Below, piece after piece: positions 45,263-55,167 of a stretch of DNA of 64,000 bases. Source of the DNA: Crotalaria pallida (Eukaryota; Streptophyta; Magnoliopsida; Fabales; Fabaceae); the NCBI GenBank assembly GCA_037953625.1, contig CM075651.1:126198501-126262500 (forward strand), read 5' to 3'. Below the pieces are notes generated by a model, which was given only the letters and a program-made list of their open reading frames with translations, was not told the origin of the DNA and did no database searches. The translations under genes were made by a program, and so were the position numbers. Positions within the stretch are counted from its first letter, which is position 1. The number at the start of each line of letters is the position of its first letter.

Positions 45263-45412
45263 AATAAAAATAAGACAATTTTGATTGACCAAGATCTATG
45301 GAGAGCGCGAGCTATTGCAGAAGAAATTCCATCAACTAGACATGCATTTTGTATATGGTATATGACCTTCAAATTTTGTAGTGGTTCAATGTATTTTATA
45401 ACCGATATCTAA
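45263..45412 (+). pseudogene. MULE/FAR1-type transposase fragment, unit B
   Basis: A 49-codon open stretch reads NKNKTILIDQDLWRARA, IAEEIPSTRHAFCIWYM, then degenerates to TFKF and stops. This matches the part of the MULE transposase domain shared with plant FAR1-related sequence (FRS) proteins, where a TDQxxWLxEAI...EMPxTKHxxCIWHI pattern surrounds catalytic residues. The rest of the domain is not found, so this is a relic exon of a Mutator-like element or an FRS gene. Confidence 0.6.
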
Positions 45413-45785
45413 AATAGTGGTGCACTATCTTTTATGTATCATTATATAAGCTTTAATTTTCATAAAATTTAGAAAAACTGTAGCATCATCAAGTGATTGA
45501 AAAATACAATATGCAAAACAATAAACATGTGATGATGCTTTTAAGAGATAAGACTTTTTTAAGTACATACCTATATTCAGTTACTTATTTGGTAGGATGA
45601 CAACAATTGAAAGATCTTAAAATATCATTTTCTTTTTCTTTAACACTTTCAATTGTAATAATTATAAATGGGTTGATGACATATTTATTAGTGAGATTAT
45701 AATCCCGTCTATATGGTGTAGCTATTACCATTTCTTAACAAAAAAATATTGCTACCCATTCAAAATAGACTTATGATAAATAGAC

Positions 45786-45920
45786 TTATAAAATCAACCT
45801 ATAAATAAGCCTACACCATAAAAAAAGTGACATGTATCACTTATTAACCAATCAATAATAAGCAAGTGACTTATGTCATTTCTTTTATGGTGTAGGTTTG
45901 TTTGTAGGTTGATTTTGTAA
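45786..45920. mobile_element. Hairpin (fold-back) MITE of about 135 bp
   Basis: Left arm TTATAAAATCAACCTATAAA and right arm TTTGTAGGTTGATTTTGTAA are inverted repeats, continuing through CCTACACCATAAAA. In unit A the same MITE (39302-39386 plus 41758-41790) is split by LTR-3. Confidence 0.7.
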
Positions 45921-46743
45921 TTCTAATAATCATTTTTCTTCAAAATAAAAATGTATGTTTGATTCATTTCATTAATCGAGTAAGTATAACTAAAAATTTA
46001 TTTCATCTGGGAAATTTTTATATACCAATGACTATTTGTTTATTGTTTTTAATTTGCTTAATTTTATATCTGAACATTTTAGAGAAAGTGTTTTTTTATT
46101 TCATCATGGATATTTTTTGGTCAATAGCTGACGACTACTCTTTGAGGTTCAGAGATTATAGAAGTGAGTTTTGCCTCTAGAAATAAAGTTTTTCCCCTAC
46201 ACGCACCATGGATTAAACCCGTGACATACATCATACCTAAGAAATTGAATCATCTAGCTACTAAATGCGATGTATGTATATCAAAAACTAAATTGATGTA
46301 ATTAAATAATAATTGGCCTCTCAAGATTATCAGAAGTACTAATTTGATTATTAAAATATGAAAATCTTGAGGGATCATGTGACACCCTCATTTTATATCT
46401 CGAAAATAATAAATATTACCAAATGATTGAAACACTTGCTATTAAAATTAGGACTAGAAAATTTTTTCTTTTTAATTAACACTTGCTTAATCATAAACAC
46501 TTTTAATCGGAACAAATATTTGAATTCGGCTTAATAATACTTTAATTACGAAAAGACTCTCGAGACAACATTTTTCTAATATAATAAAACATTTTCGTAG
46601 CATTTGTTAAAAATATTATTGTCTCTTGGATTTACTCGTGTGCATAGGATATGAACTTATTGCCGAATCCTTTTTCGTCAAAATCAGAGTTTGCGGAAAT
46701 AAAAGTAATACTTATGGGGCACTGCTGAGGTAAATATAATATA

Positions 46744-46744
<1 letters not shown>

Positions 46745-46786
<42 letters not shown>
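46745..46786. repeat. (CA)n(TA)n compound microsatellite
   Basis: CACACACACA followed by about 16 TA units within LTR-4. Confidence 0.95.
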
Positions 46787-46789
<3 letters not shown>

Positions 46790-47043
46790 CATAACATAAA
46801 ACCCCACCAGTATCATCAGTAGCAAGTAGTAAGAGTCGAGATAGCAAGTTTGGTGAAATATATACAAACCAACTGCATAACAATAAACCTCACTCTAAGA
46901 CCTCTCAAAATATATACCGTATATCACATAATCCAAAAGTAGAAGTCCCAGAGCAGGTCATCCATGTCCTCAGCAGCTCCTCAGATCCTCCACAGCTCTA
47001 TCCCTAGGATCTAGGATCCAAAACATCCATGCTATGCAGGCTC

Positions 47044-47517
47044 CTATGAACCAGCGGGTCCACCTCTAGCAGAAACAGTCGGCTCGACACGCACCTCCTC
47101 CTCGTCCTCATCCTCCACAGGATCCTCCTCGACCTCGCCTGACTGTGCAGAGACCCCACCACTGGGTCTAGGATCTGCAGAAGCAGTCCTCTCGAAATCA
47201 GTCGGACCAGGAGAAGGAGTCTCCTCAGTGACAACTCTATGGGAGGAAGGATGAGAACGAGTGGCAGCTCTGAAACGAAAACTATGAAATCGACGCACAG
47301 GTCGAGTCGGGGGTGGTCCTCTATATGTATAAAAGGGTGGAACATGCATAGTATAGACTAAAGAGATCCTAAATCGACGAGGTCGCACTCGCACAAGAGG
47401 GTTAGGGTGGTAGAGAGTAATCTCCACCTCCCCCTCAAAAGTGGCACTGTGCTCCTCATACGTCCATATACCACTAGGGATAGGGCGTATCTCGATGCAA
47501 GCTAGGTATCTGGCCAT
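47044..47517 (-). CDS. Unrecognised 157-aa ORF after the LTR-4 splice acceptor
   Basis: ATG at 47515-47517 sits four bases after the predicted acceptor. The protein starts MARYLACIEIRPIPSGIWTY; the first ~60 residues look globular (EGEVEITLYHPNPLVRVRPR), a Pro/Arg-rich centre follows (YRGPPPTRPVRRFHSFRFR), and the tail is acidic (VEEDPVEDEDEEEVRVEP). Local GC is far above the surroundings, which supports real coding constraint at some time. No family is recognised. It may be a protein exon carried in the LTR or the start of an element gene. Confidence 0.4.
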   Translation of the reverse strand: MARYLACIEIRPIPSGIWTYEEHSATFEGEVEITLYHPNPLVRVRPRRFRISLVYTMHVPPFYTYRGPPPTRPVRRFHSFRFRAATRSHPSSHRVVTEETPSPGPTDFERTASADPRPSGGVSAQSGEVEEDPVEDEDEEEVRVEPTVSARGGPAGS

Positions 47518-47716
47518 CACCTAAACAGGGCACAGGGAGTAAGTATACACATATACATAATTGACAAAGACTAAAATTACAAACACAAGTATATCATGGA
47601 CAGATAATAATGCAAGTACATATGAGCACACCAATTTTTGACATTATATCTCTTATAATGCAAGTGGCATGATGTATGATTTTCTATCCACAACTGAGGC
47701 CTCTAAAAGTCCATCT

Positions 47717-47961
47717 TGGACGTCCATCCAATACACCCTTGTGTTCCCGGAACACTGACATTCGTTCCCAGAACGTAATGTCAAACCATACTTGGATAAT
47801 AAGCATCACTCCCGGAGTGTGCAACACGTTCTCAGAACGCATACGTTCCCAGAACGTATAAAAACCAGGTCCCGGACACTGGCCACATTCCCAGAATGTG
47901 TCATCAAGTAGGTTACAATTTGGTACTCCCGGAGTACCCTCCTCATATTCCTAGAATATGA
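47717..47961. repeat. Array of odd-length palindromes with shared core and varying arms
   Basis: Nine inverted repeats at 47741-47755, 47763-47775, 47807-47819, 47827-47839, 47841-47859, 47865-47882, 47884-47900, 47922-47938 and 47943-47961. Cores are TTCCCGGAA, TTCCCAGAA, TTCTCAGAA, TTCCTAGAA or TCCCGGA; arms differ (GTG/CAC, ACG/CGT, CACA/TGTG, GGTAC/GTACC, TCATA/TATGA) but pair with themselves. TGGACGTCCA at 47717-47726 is a tenth, even-length palindrome. It lies inside the predicted LTR-4 intron, about 200 bp before the acceptor. Confidence 0.85.
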
Positions 47962-50900
47962 TAAACGTTCCTACCAACCAAACTTCCATTCTATATGGAT
48001 GCACAATCATCAAGGTTGGTTTTATCTTTAATTTAATTACAGTGATTTAGAAATATTTCAATTTCTCTTTTGAATGATTAATTTGAGGCATAATCCTTGG
48101 CACAAAAATTCTCTCTTGAATTATCTCAAAAACATGCCATTAGGCTTAGCATTGGGAAAACATAACCAATGGTACTCAGAAACTTAACTTTTTATTTTTC
48201 AAATTCAGGTACTAACCGGTTACAGTTTCAGGCTAACCGGTTAGAATTACAGACCTGAACTGTTTACCATTGAAATTCAGAAAAACCCTTTTTCTTGAAT
48301 TCTCTACCCAATCCATAACAAGTTTCAAAATTGTTTTACACCTCAAAATCACTGTGTTAATCATTCAAAAGTCTAAACCACATTCTATTTCCAAATGAGC
48401 ATGATTTCCTCTTGAAATTATCTCATTAAATTAAGGTATTAACCCTCACCCTTCAATCTGAACCAAAACAGTATTATCAATTCCTTTTCAGATTGTTTCC
48501 AATGAAATCAAAGTCTAGATTTGAGTGGAATTAATGTGACCACAGGACATTTTATAAATGTATTTTCTTTTGAAATTTTACAGTGTCTAACCGGTTACAA
48601 ATATCGAGTAACCGGTTAGATTATGCAGTCAGTCCACTAAAACAAGAGGTTTGACAAATCATTCTTTTCATTTCTCAAATCTAACCAAATTTCAACATTT
48701 ATCAGGGTTCATATACCTTAAACAAATATATTTCACCACAGAAACATATTCAATTTGCATGCATTAAGTTTCTTGTATCAAATTGCATAAAAGTCAATGT
48801 AAACACAATTCAACACCACAAAACTTAAAATAAACATTTAGATCCAGATTCAAGTATCAATATCAATTGCATGCATTAACATAAAGTTGCTCAAAACAAC
48901 ATTGAGCTAAAATTTGGCCTCCAAGCCTTTGTGCTTCATACACATAATGCCCTTTTGAGTTTTTGTTGACTCAAATCCTAAATCACTTGATTTTAGTCCA
49001 AATCTAGTATAAGGTAAGCTTCTCCCATACCTTAGGATAGTGTTTGATGAAGATTAACACTGAACTTGAAGAAAAATCCCAGATTCCACCAAACTTCCTA
49101 GTTCTGCCCTTTACCCACGATTTCAGCAACAGGGTCCAAAAACCACCAAATTTGACATAGTAATTGGCCAAAGAAATTGGGGAAAACAATTAGAACTTGA
49201 TCTGGGTAACATGCACTAGAAAATAAAAGTGATTTGAAGCTTAAACGTTATCTGTGCTTACCAGAATCAAGACTCGAACTCAGCTTCCAGAACCAAGAGA
49301 AGACAGAGTTTAGTTTCCAGCTCCAACTTCTAAGGTTGATTCCTCCTCATACAAAAACACTCAGCTCACAAGTTGTATATCAATGAAAAGCCCTTGATTC
49401 AAGCTTTTCAAAAGTGTATCTCTCACTCCCTAACTCTCAAGGAAGGAGACGAATTACTCTGGACGAATCTGAAACCCTAACAGCCCTTCTTCAACCCAAA
49501 ATGCAGAAATCAACCTCATCACCTCAGAATTTCAGCATTTTATAGGGCAATTCGTGTGCCATGCAAGGCGACACGCGTATTCCACTGCATTAGAGCTGTA
49601 CTCGTGGCGATTAAACGAATTAACCAAGTGATTACTCATCAAAATCCACTAACCTAGTTTCTGGGTTCATCGTCTAACCGGTTACAGGGCATTACTAACT
49701 GGTTAGATCAGTACAAAATTTAAAAATTAATATTTTTAAATCTTTCCCTCCAAGAACTTTTCAATATTACATTTAGGTCCTAATCCAGGGTCTAAAATGC
49801 AATATCCTTATTTTTTTGCATTTATTTGCCATATAAAAATATTTCAACTTATTTTTATATTTCAGGCTAATTAAATACAAAACATAAACTTGGAAATTCA
49901 TATAAATTAATAATAAAACTTTTATTATTAATTTCCTTATTATCCGGGAGACGAAAATTAGGGGTGTTACAGATCAAGTTGATACATTAAAAAATTTGGG
50001 GACAAGTTAGTACATCCAAAAATTTTAAGGGACCGAGTTTGTATTTACACGTTTTTCGGGACTAAATAGGTACACTAAAAAACTTCAGGGATGAAGTTGG
50101 TATTTCGCTCTTATTTTTAAATACACATTTTCTATTAAAAAGCTAAGTATTTTTGAAACATAAATTTTTGAATAATATGAAATAAATTATGATATTTTAT
50201 AAAATGATAATTTTTAAATAATTGATTTTTATGATAAATAATTAATTAACAAGTTTTAAATAAAAGCGTATCATTTTCCCTTTTTTTTATAAAAATAATA
50301 ATGTTCATTTGAAAAATGCCTTTTTTTTCTTCTTTATAACTATTAACATTCGTTGTTTCATACATAAAATATTATAATATTTATGAATATACATTTTTGA
50401 CAAGAAGATAATTTTTTCTTTAAATAATGGTTTTTATAAATAAACCAATTTTTATGATAATTTATTTAATTTGCTAAAAATAATAATTTATTTTCAGAAT
50501 AAATTTTAAATTATTAGTAAATTTAGATTACTTTCTAAAATGAGCATGTTACTATGTTTTTTTTTACGATGAACGAACTTTCTAACAAGATCACTATTAC
50601 TAAAATAGTGCATTATTTTTTACCAAAAAAAAAATAAAATAAAATAGTGCATTATTTTTTTTATGTATTGTTATATAAGCTTAAAATATATTCAACAATA
50701 TGCAAAATAATAAACATGTTATGGTGCCTTTATGAGTTAAGAATATTTTAGATTCCTGCGTATATTCGGTTACTATTGTCTATTACTTAATCGTTTCCAC
50801 AAGATGAGGCACAAGTTAAGAAAATATTATTCATGTAATATTATAAGATTTATGACAATTATTTTAAGTTTTCAGTAATGATTATTATAAAGATTATTGA

Positions 50901-51389
50901 ACTATGATACAGAAAGTTGACCAAAATAAACATCATAATAAAAACGTTCACAAAGCTGACTAAAAAATATTTCTTCATTAATTTGAAAGGGGTAGAAGCC
51001 TATCAAGTACTTAATAGGATAAAATATATAAGTACATAAGGGTGATACATCTTGTACATAAATTTATAAAATATAAAAATGGTACACAATGCTGACTAAT
51101 AAAATACTTTGCTTGCTAATCGCAAGTGAATGAGATGATGACTTGTTTATATCCATGCTCTGCAGCGACCATTTCTCACTGCATTAAGTATAAACAACAA
51201 AAAAATATTAACAGGTATTCCTTGCATTATATCATTATAAAAAAAGTTTAGAAATCCTTAGCTTAAATATAAAATTATAAATGGTTTAATTATATCAAAT
51301 CAAATAACCCAGAAGGCAAATAACTTTCATGCTTATATATTATTATTAAATAAAATGTTTACCTCTAAGGTAACAAATTAATGTTACCA

Positions 51390-51591
51390 TTAATACGCAG
51401 TCCTTTTCCCACGTTTAATCAAGGAAATCATGGTCGTCGTTGAACTACCACTTGCAACATCACTTCCAATGGTAAGAGTAAAGCATAACAATAGTGAAGA
51501 CTTTGAAATATAAGACATTGTTATTTCTTTCCATCGAACCATGCCTACATCAACAATCCATGAGAAAGGATATGCAGCCTTGCACATGAAT
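51390..51591 (-). other. Conserved exon-like ORF, unit C
   Basis: Counterpart of 37164-37365, reading FMCKAAYPFSWIVDVGMVRW and ending GKRTAY with TAA at 51390. Acceptor TTTTACTAG and the upstream TATA box (51907-51914) are kept. Confidence 0.35.
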
Positions 51592-52140
51592 CTAGTAAAA
51601 CAAAGAAAATAAATCAGTTTTAAACAACAAAAAATATTTCAAAGAAAATACATTCATATGCAATAATCAACTATGAAAATAAGATAAATGATATATTGAA
51701 GTGAAGTTTTGTATAATACCCGGCAACACATATACCCTTGCTTAGCATCAACATTTCTCTTCAAGCATATTTGTTAATATGTGTTATGTAAATCAATAAA
51801 AGGTAACATAAGCCACTCTACCTACCGAACCTGGCTAGCTGAGAAGTGATGATGACGTTTTTAGTGAAACCCTATTAGTTTTTTAAAAGTGATGAAGGTA
51901 GCTACATATTTATAGTAAATGGTTGATGATCGAGAGAAGTGCATATCATGTAAGGAAGTAGTAGGTGTGAGTCAAGGTAGTTAGATTACGGTAGCTACGT
52001 GTGCCTATCATGCGGTGCAAGTATCTAATATAATTTATGGATCTTATTTAATTTCCTTCCATCTTAAGGTTGCTCACTAGTAAAGGAAAGAAAATGTTAC
52101 GCCTTATGTTAAAAAAAAATTATAAAAATGACTAAACTAA

Positions 52141-52402
52141 TATCACTTTTGTTCTTGACTTGGTATGTTCCATCACTTTTCTCCCTAATATTATCAAAAA
52201 TTCTCAATCATCCTTAAATTGCAAAAAGTAATAAACTTATGTCTGTATCATTGTATTCATGTTATTCACATTAGATCCTACAAAAAACTAATATTGTGAA
52301 TAATTTTACGAATCTTAGAGATTATTGTTTAATTTTGATAATATCAAGGACGAAAGTGATGGATACTTTGTCGGGGATGAAAGTGTTACTTTTTTATTAA
52401 AA
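52141..52402. mobile_element. TIR MITE, unit C copy
   Basis: ATCACTTTTGTTCTTGACTT on the left, GGATGAAAGTGTTACTTTTT on the right; counterpart of 38079-38325. Confidence 0.5.
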
Positions 52403-52556
52403 AATAAATTTGAACAAAGGTTTGGGAAACTATATCCACTACAGCTTCTTAAAGCTTTAAAAGTAGATTTTGTCAATCTAAATATACTATTTCAAGCATC
52501 TAATGAGCAATCAAAAATTCATCAAAAGTTAGTTCTTTTTCTTCCTTTTTAATAAT

Positions 52557-52640
52557 CCTTTTGTCCCAAAAAAAGTAGTAAAAAAATAGAAAGAAATGAG
52601 TTCAAAAATCTTCTAACTTTTTGGGACGGATGGAGTATTT
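52557..52640. mobile_element. Stowaway-like mini element, unit C copy
   Basis: CCTTTTGTCCCAAAAAAAG to TTTTTGGGACGGATGGAGTA, same place as in units A and B. Confidence 0.6.
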
Positions 52641-52998
52641 TTTATGAATTCAATTAGTTATCTCCAATAATGGTTTTTTTTAATATTCAAAAATTTAATC
52701 AACAAAGTTCAACATTGTTGGTAAATAGATGAGTTATATAAGCATGATATAAGATATTTGATTCCTGCCACATGACTGGAAAAAATATTTGTTATTAGAA
52801 GCGAAATCTACTTCATTGATCTCTAAGACTCGAATGGGATTAATATTTACTTTTGGCTTTGGAACATTTCGTTCACACCAAAAAAAAAATATTTGATTAC
52901 AAGGAGATTTACCTTTTTTTAATGAAAAAATTTAGTATTTTCAAAATTAATTTTTTAAATACTTTGAAATAAACATTATTGGTTCTACAAAAACTGCT

Positions 52999-53148
52999 TA
53001 TAAAAATAAGACAATTTTGATTGACCAAGATCTATGGAGAGCGCGAGCTATTGCAGAAGAAATTCCATCAACTAGACATGCATTTTGTATATGGTATATG
53101 ACCTTCAAATTTAGTAGTGGTTCAATGTATTTCATAACCGATATCTAA
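52999..53148 (+). pseudogene. MULE/FAR1-type transposase fragment, unit C
   Basis: A 49-codon open stretch beginning YKNKTILIDQDLW and continuing IAEEIPSTRHAFCIWYM, as in unit B, with KFSSG where B has KFCSG. The frame survives in two of three units. Confidence 0.6.
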
Positions 53149-54088
53149 AATAGTGGTGCACTATCTTTTATGTATTATTATCTAAGCTCAAAATTTCATA
53201 AAATCTAGAAAAACTGTAGTATCATCAAGTGATTGAAAAATACAATATACAAAACAATAAACATATGATGACGCATTTATGAGATAAGACTTTTTTAGGT
53301 ACCTACCTATATTCAGTTACTTATATGGTAGGATGACAACAATTGAAAGATCTAAAAATATCAATTTCTTTTTCTTTAACACTTGTTAAATCAAAAGGTT
53401 TTGATGAAGATAAACATTCCATGCGCTCGACTCTCGACCAAGGTTTTGATGAAGACAAATTAATCAGTCAATCAAATCAGCTCAGTATGTTGGTCTCTGA
53501 TCTCGGCCATCGACGGGGACAATTGATCCGATCAGTGTGATAATTGAAGTCAAGAATTCCTAAGTGAGCTCGGTGCTCTCGGCACTTGGTTCTGAAGGTT
53601 ATGGATCAGATTGTTGTGTTGATGAAGTCAGAGCAGCTCAGCTTAAGCTCAGGTGTACTCGGAAGTGATCATTCCGAGCTATCATTCAGAGCAAATCAGT
53701 CGGCCAAAAGATCAACTCAATCACCTTTTCTCAGATTCGTTATTCAAGTTCCCAAGCTCGAAGAGATGCCAAGCTCGAACAATCGTCAAGCTCGGCAACA
53801 CTGTTCATCTTCTTCAACAAATCAGCAGTACGGCGCCGCACACACCTCTTCGTTTCTGTACTGTTTTATCGTACAGAGTGTGGCTGGCAATTTTGCTTTT
53901 ATCATCAGAGTGCCTATCTGTCACCAAGCTAAAATTTCAAAATTGGAATTTCAAATCAGTAGTGAAAGAGAGACAGATTTGGAACATTGCAAAGAAGTGG
54001 AAACGGCTAGAAAAGGACATACGTGTCTTTGTACAGTGCAGAACTTGTCTGGTATATCCGTTGCAAAGGACATACGTGTTCCAAGATA

Positions 54089-54092
<4 letters not shown>

Positions 54093-54122
<30 letters not shown>
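54093..54122. repeat. (CT)n microsatellite in the Copia-2 5' LTR
   Basis: About 15 CT units; the matching place in the 3' LTR (near 62231) has only about four. Confidence 0.95.
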
Positions 54123-54126
<4 letters not shown>

Positions 54127-54147
54127 ATCATGTGTGTTGGACATCAT

Positions 54148-54155
54148 TATAAAAG
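54148..54155 (+). promoter_or_regulatory. TATA box of Copia-2 LTR
   Basis: TATAAAAG in CATTATAAAAGGCATGG, kept in the 3' LTR at 62266-62273, and followed by an A-rich leader; the likely RNA start is about 30 bp downstream. Confidence 0.7.
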
Positions 54156-55104
54156 GCATGGGTTCTCCTCTTCAGAGATAGAGATAGAGCAGAACAAGAG
54201 CAGAATTTTAAAACCCATTCTCTGAGAAACACAAGAAGAAAAATGCAGCAAAGAGAACGATAGAGTAAGAGAGAAACTGTTATATTCAAACTCCAAGCTT
54301 CAAATCGTTCTCTACAAAAATCCTTTCTCAAACACAAAACCGAATACTCAGCTGTTCATCAAACTTTCAAAATCAAACACACTTGAGTTTCGGGTTGGAG
54401 CCATTTCATTCACGCAATCCGTTTTCCAAGTCTTGAGAGGTTCTCAAGCAAGTGAAAGTCTTGGAAGGTTTCCAAGCCTCCTAGGAGGTTCTTAGGTGTT
54501 TGTGAAGTCTTAGGAGGTTCCTGAGCAAAAATCCAAAGAGGTTCTTTGGTGAAAGTCCTTGAAGGTTTTAAGGCATCTTGAAGGTTTCAAGATTTGTAAA
54601 GACCGAAGAGGTTCTTCGGCAGTTGTATCAATTTTAGGTAGAAGCCAATAGTTTGGTACTCTCATGGTGGGTTAATTGATCCCATGTAATCTCTATCTAT
54701 TTTATTTTATTAAAGGCTCCCTACAGGTTTTAGGGGGGACTAGACGTAGCTCACAGTGGTTGTGAGTGAACCAGTATAAATATCGGGTGTCTCTCTCTTC
54801 TTTACTGCTTTCAGTTTTTATTCTGAGCATTTAATCGGCTTTGCTAAACTCTATATTTTGCTCGGATAGTGCTAGCTCTTTTCCGCTGCAAATCTGATCT
54901 TTGCGTGGCACAGCTCGGATAATCGGTTATCGGCTTAGATAAACGATTATTAGAATCTGCTCAGCCCAAAGTCATCATTTTTATTTTAACAGCAAGCATT
55001 ATCCAACCGATTTCATTTTTATCTGAAAAATTAGTACCATCGCTTCCAACTACTATTCACCCCCCTCTAGTAGATTGTTAGGCCGCTTGTTGGTTTCCAA
55101 TAAG

Positions 55105-55116
55105 TGGTATCAGAGC
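55105..55116 (+). other. Primer binding site of Copia-2
   Basis: TGGTATCAGAGC two bases after the 5' LTR, complementary to initiator methionine tRNA. Confidence 0.92.
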
Positions 55117-55167
55117 TCGGTCGAACGATCGAGCGTAAAAGCTTTTTCGAAAAGATCCCAGGAAACC

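Larger units (their letters stand above)
41758..45894. repeat. Tandem array unit B (uninterrupted, 4137 bp)
   Basis: It runs from the right arm of the hairpin MITE in unit A to the same point in the next copy. It contains a 'GGGACAAGTTGGTACA' region (42270-42390), AT-rich DNA, the exon-like ORF with TATA box, two MITEs and the MULE/FAR1 fragment. As the only unit free of large insertions it is the reference for the array. Confidence 0.85.
46378..49971 (-). mobile_element. LTR-4: 3.6-kb LTR-like element with splice sites and palindromes
   Basis: Flanked by a perfect GATCA duplication (46373-46377 and 49972-49976), with units B and D supplying the empty site. On the minus strand it runs TGTAACACCCCTAATTTTCG to GGGTGTCACA. 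Palindrome pairs TAACCGGTTA (49675 with a degenerate partner, 48609/48588, 48234/48213) lie upstream and downstream of a GT donor (TTCTGGTAAGCACAG, intron start 49261). An AG acceptor (CCCTGTTTAG) ends the intron at 47521 and a 157-aa ORF follows. No gag or pol, so it is probably a solo LTR of a large element. Its two ends are also inverted matches over about 25 bp, which is unusual. Confidence 0.72.
45895..53383. repeat. Tandem array unit C (with nested LTR-4)
   Basis: Aligns with unit B from the hairpin MITE to the TTCTTTAACACTT block, where Copia-2 begins. The exon-like ORF stop is 7730 bp from that of unit B, or 4131 bp after removing LTR-4 and its duplication. Apart from the listed pieces it is AT-rich and non-coding. 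Confidence 0.8.
53384..55102 (+). repeat. Copia-2 5' LTR (about 1719 bp)
   Basis: From TGTTAAATCAAAAGG to TTGGTTTCCAATA; by comparison with Copia-1 the end was CCAACA, so the final CA has become TA. The region 54430-54620 is rich in GAGGTTCTTAGG-type purine repeats. Open frames inside it (for example 53586-54152) have no homology and are not genes. Confidence 0.9.

Noticed and set aside
47741..47961. CRISPR-like array
   Set aside because: The spaced palindromes have no identical repeats or uniform spacers, and the context is a plant retroelement.
47741..47961. Heat-shock elements
   Set aside because: Plant heat-shock sites alternate GAA and TTC with 2-nt spacing; here the spacing is 3 nt (TTCNNNGAA) and the arms vary.
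53586..54225. Two overlapping ORFs of about 190 codons in the Copia-2 5' LTR
   Set aside because: They overlap in different frames, cross the TATA box and CT run, and only partly persist in the 3' LTR.
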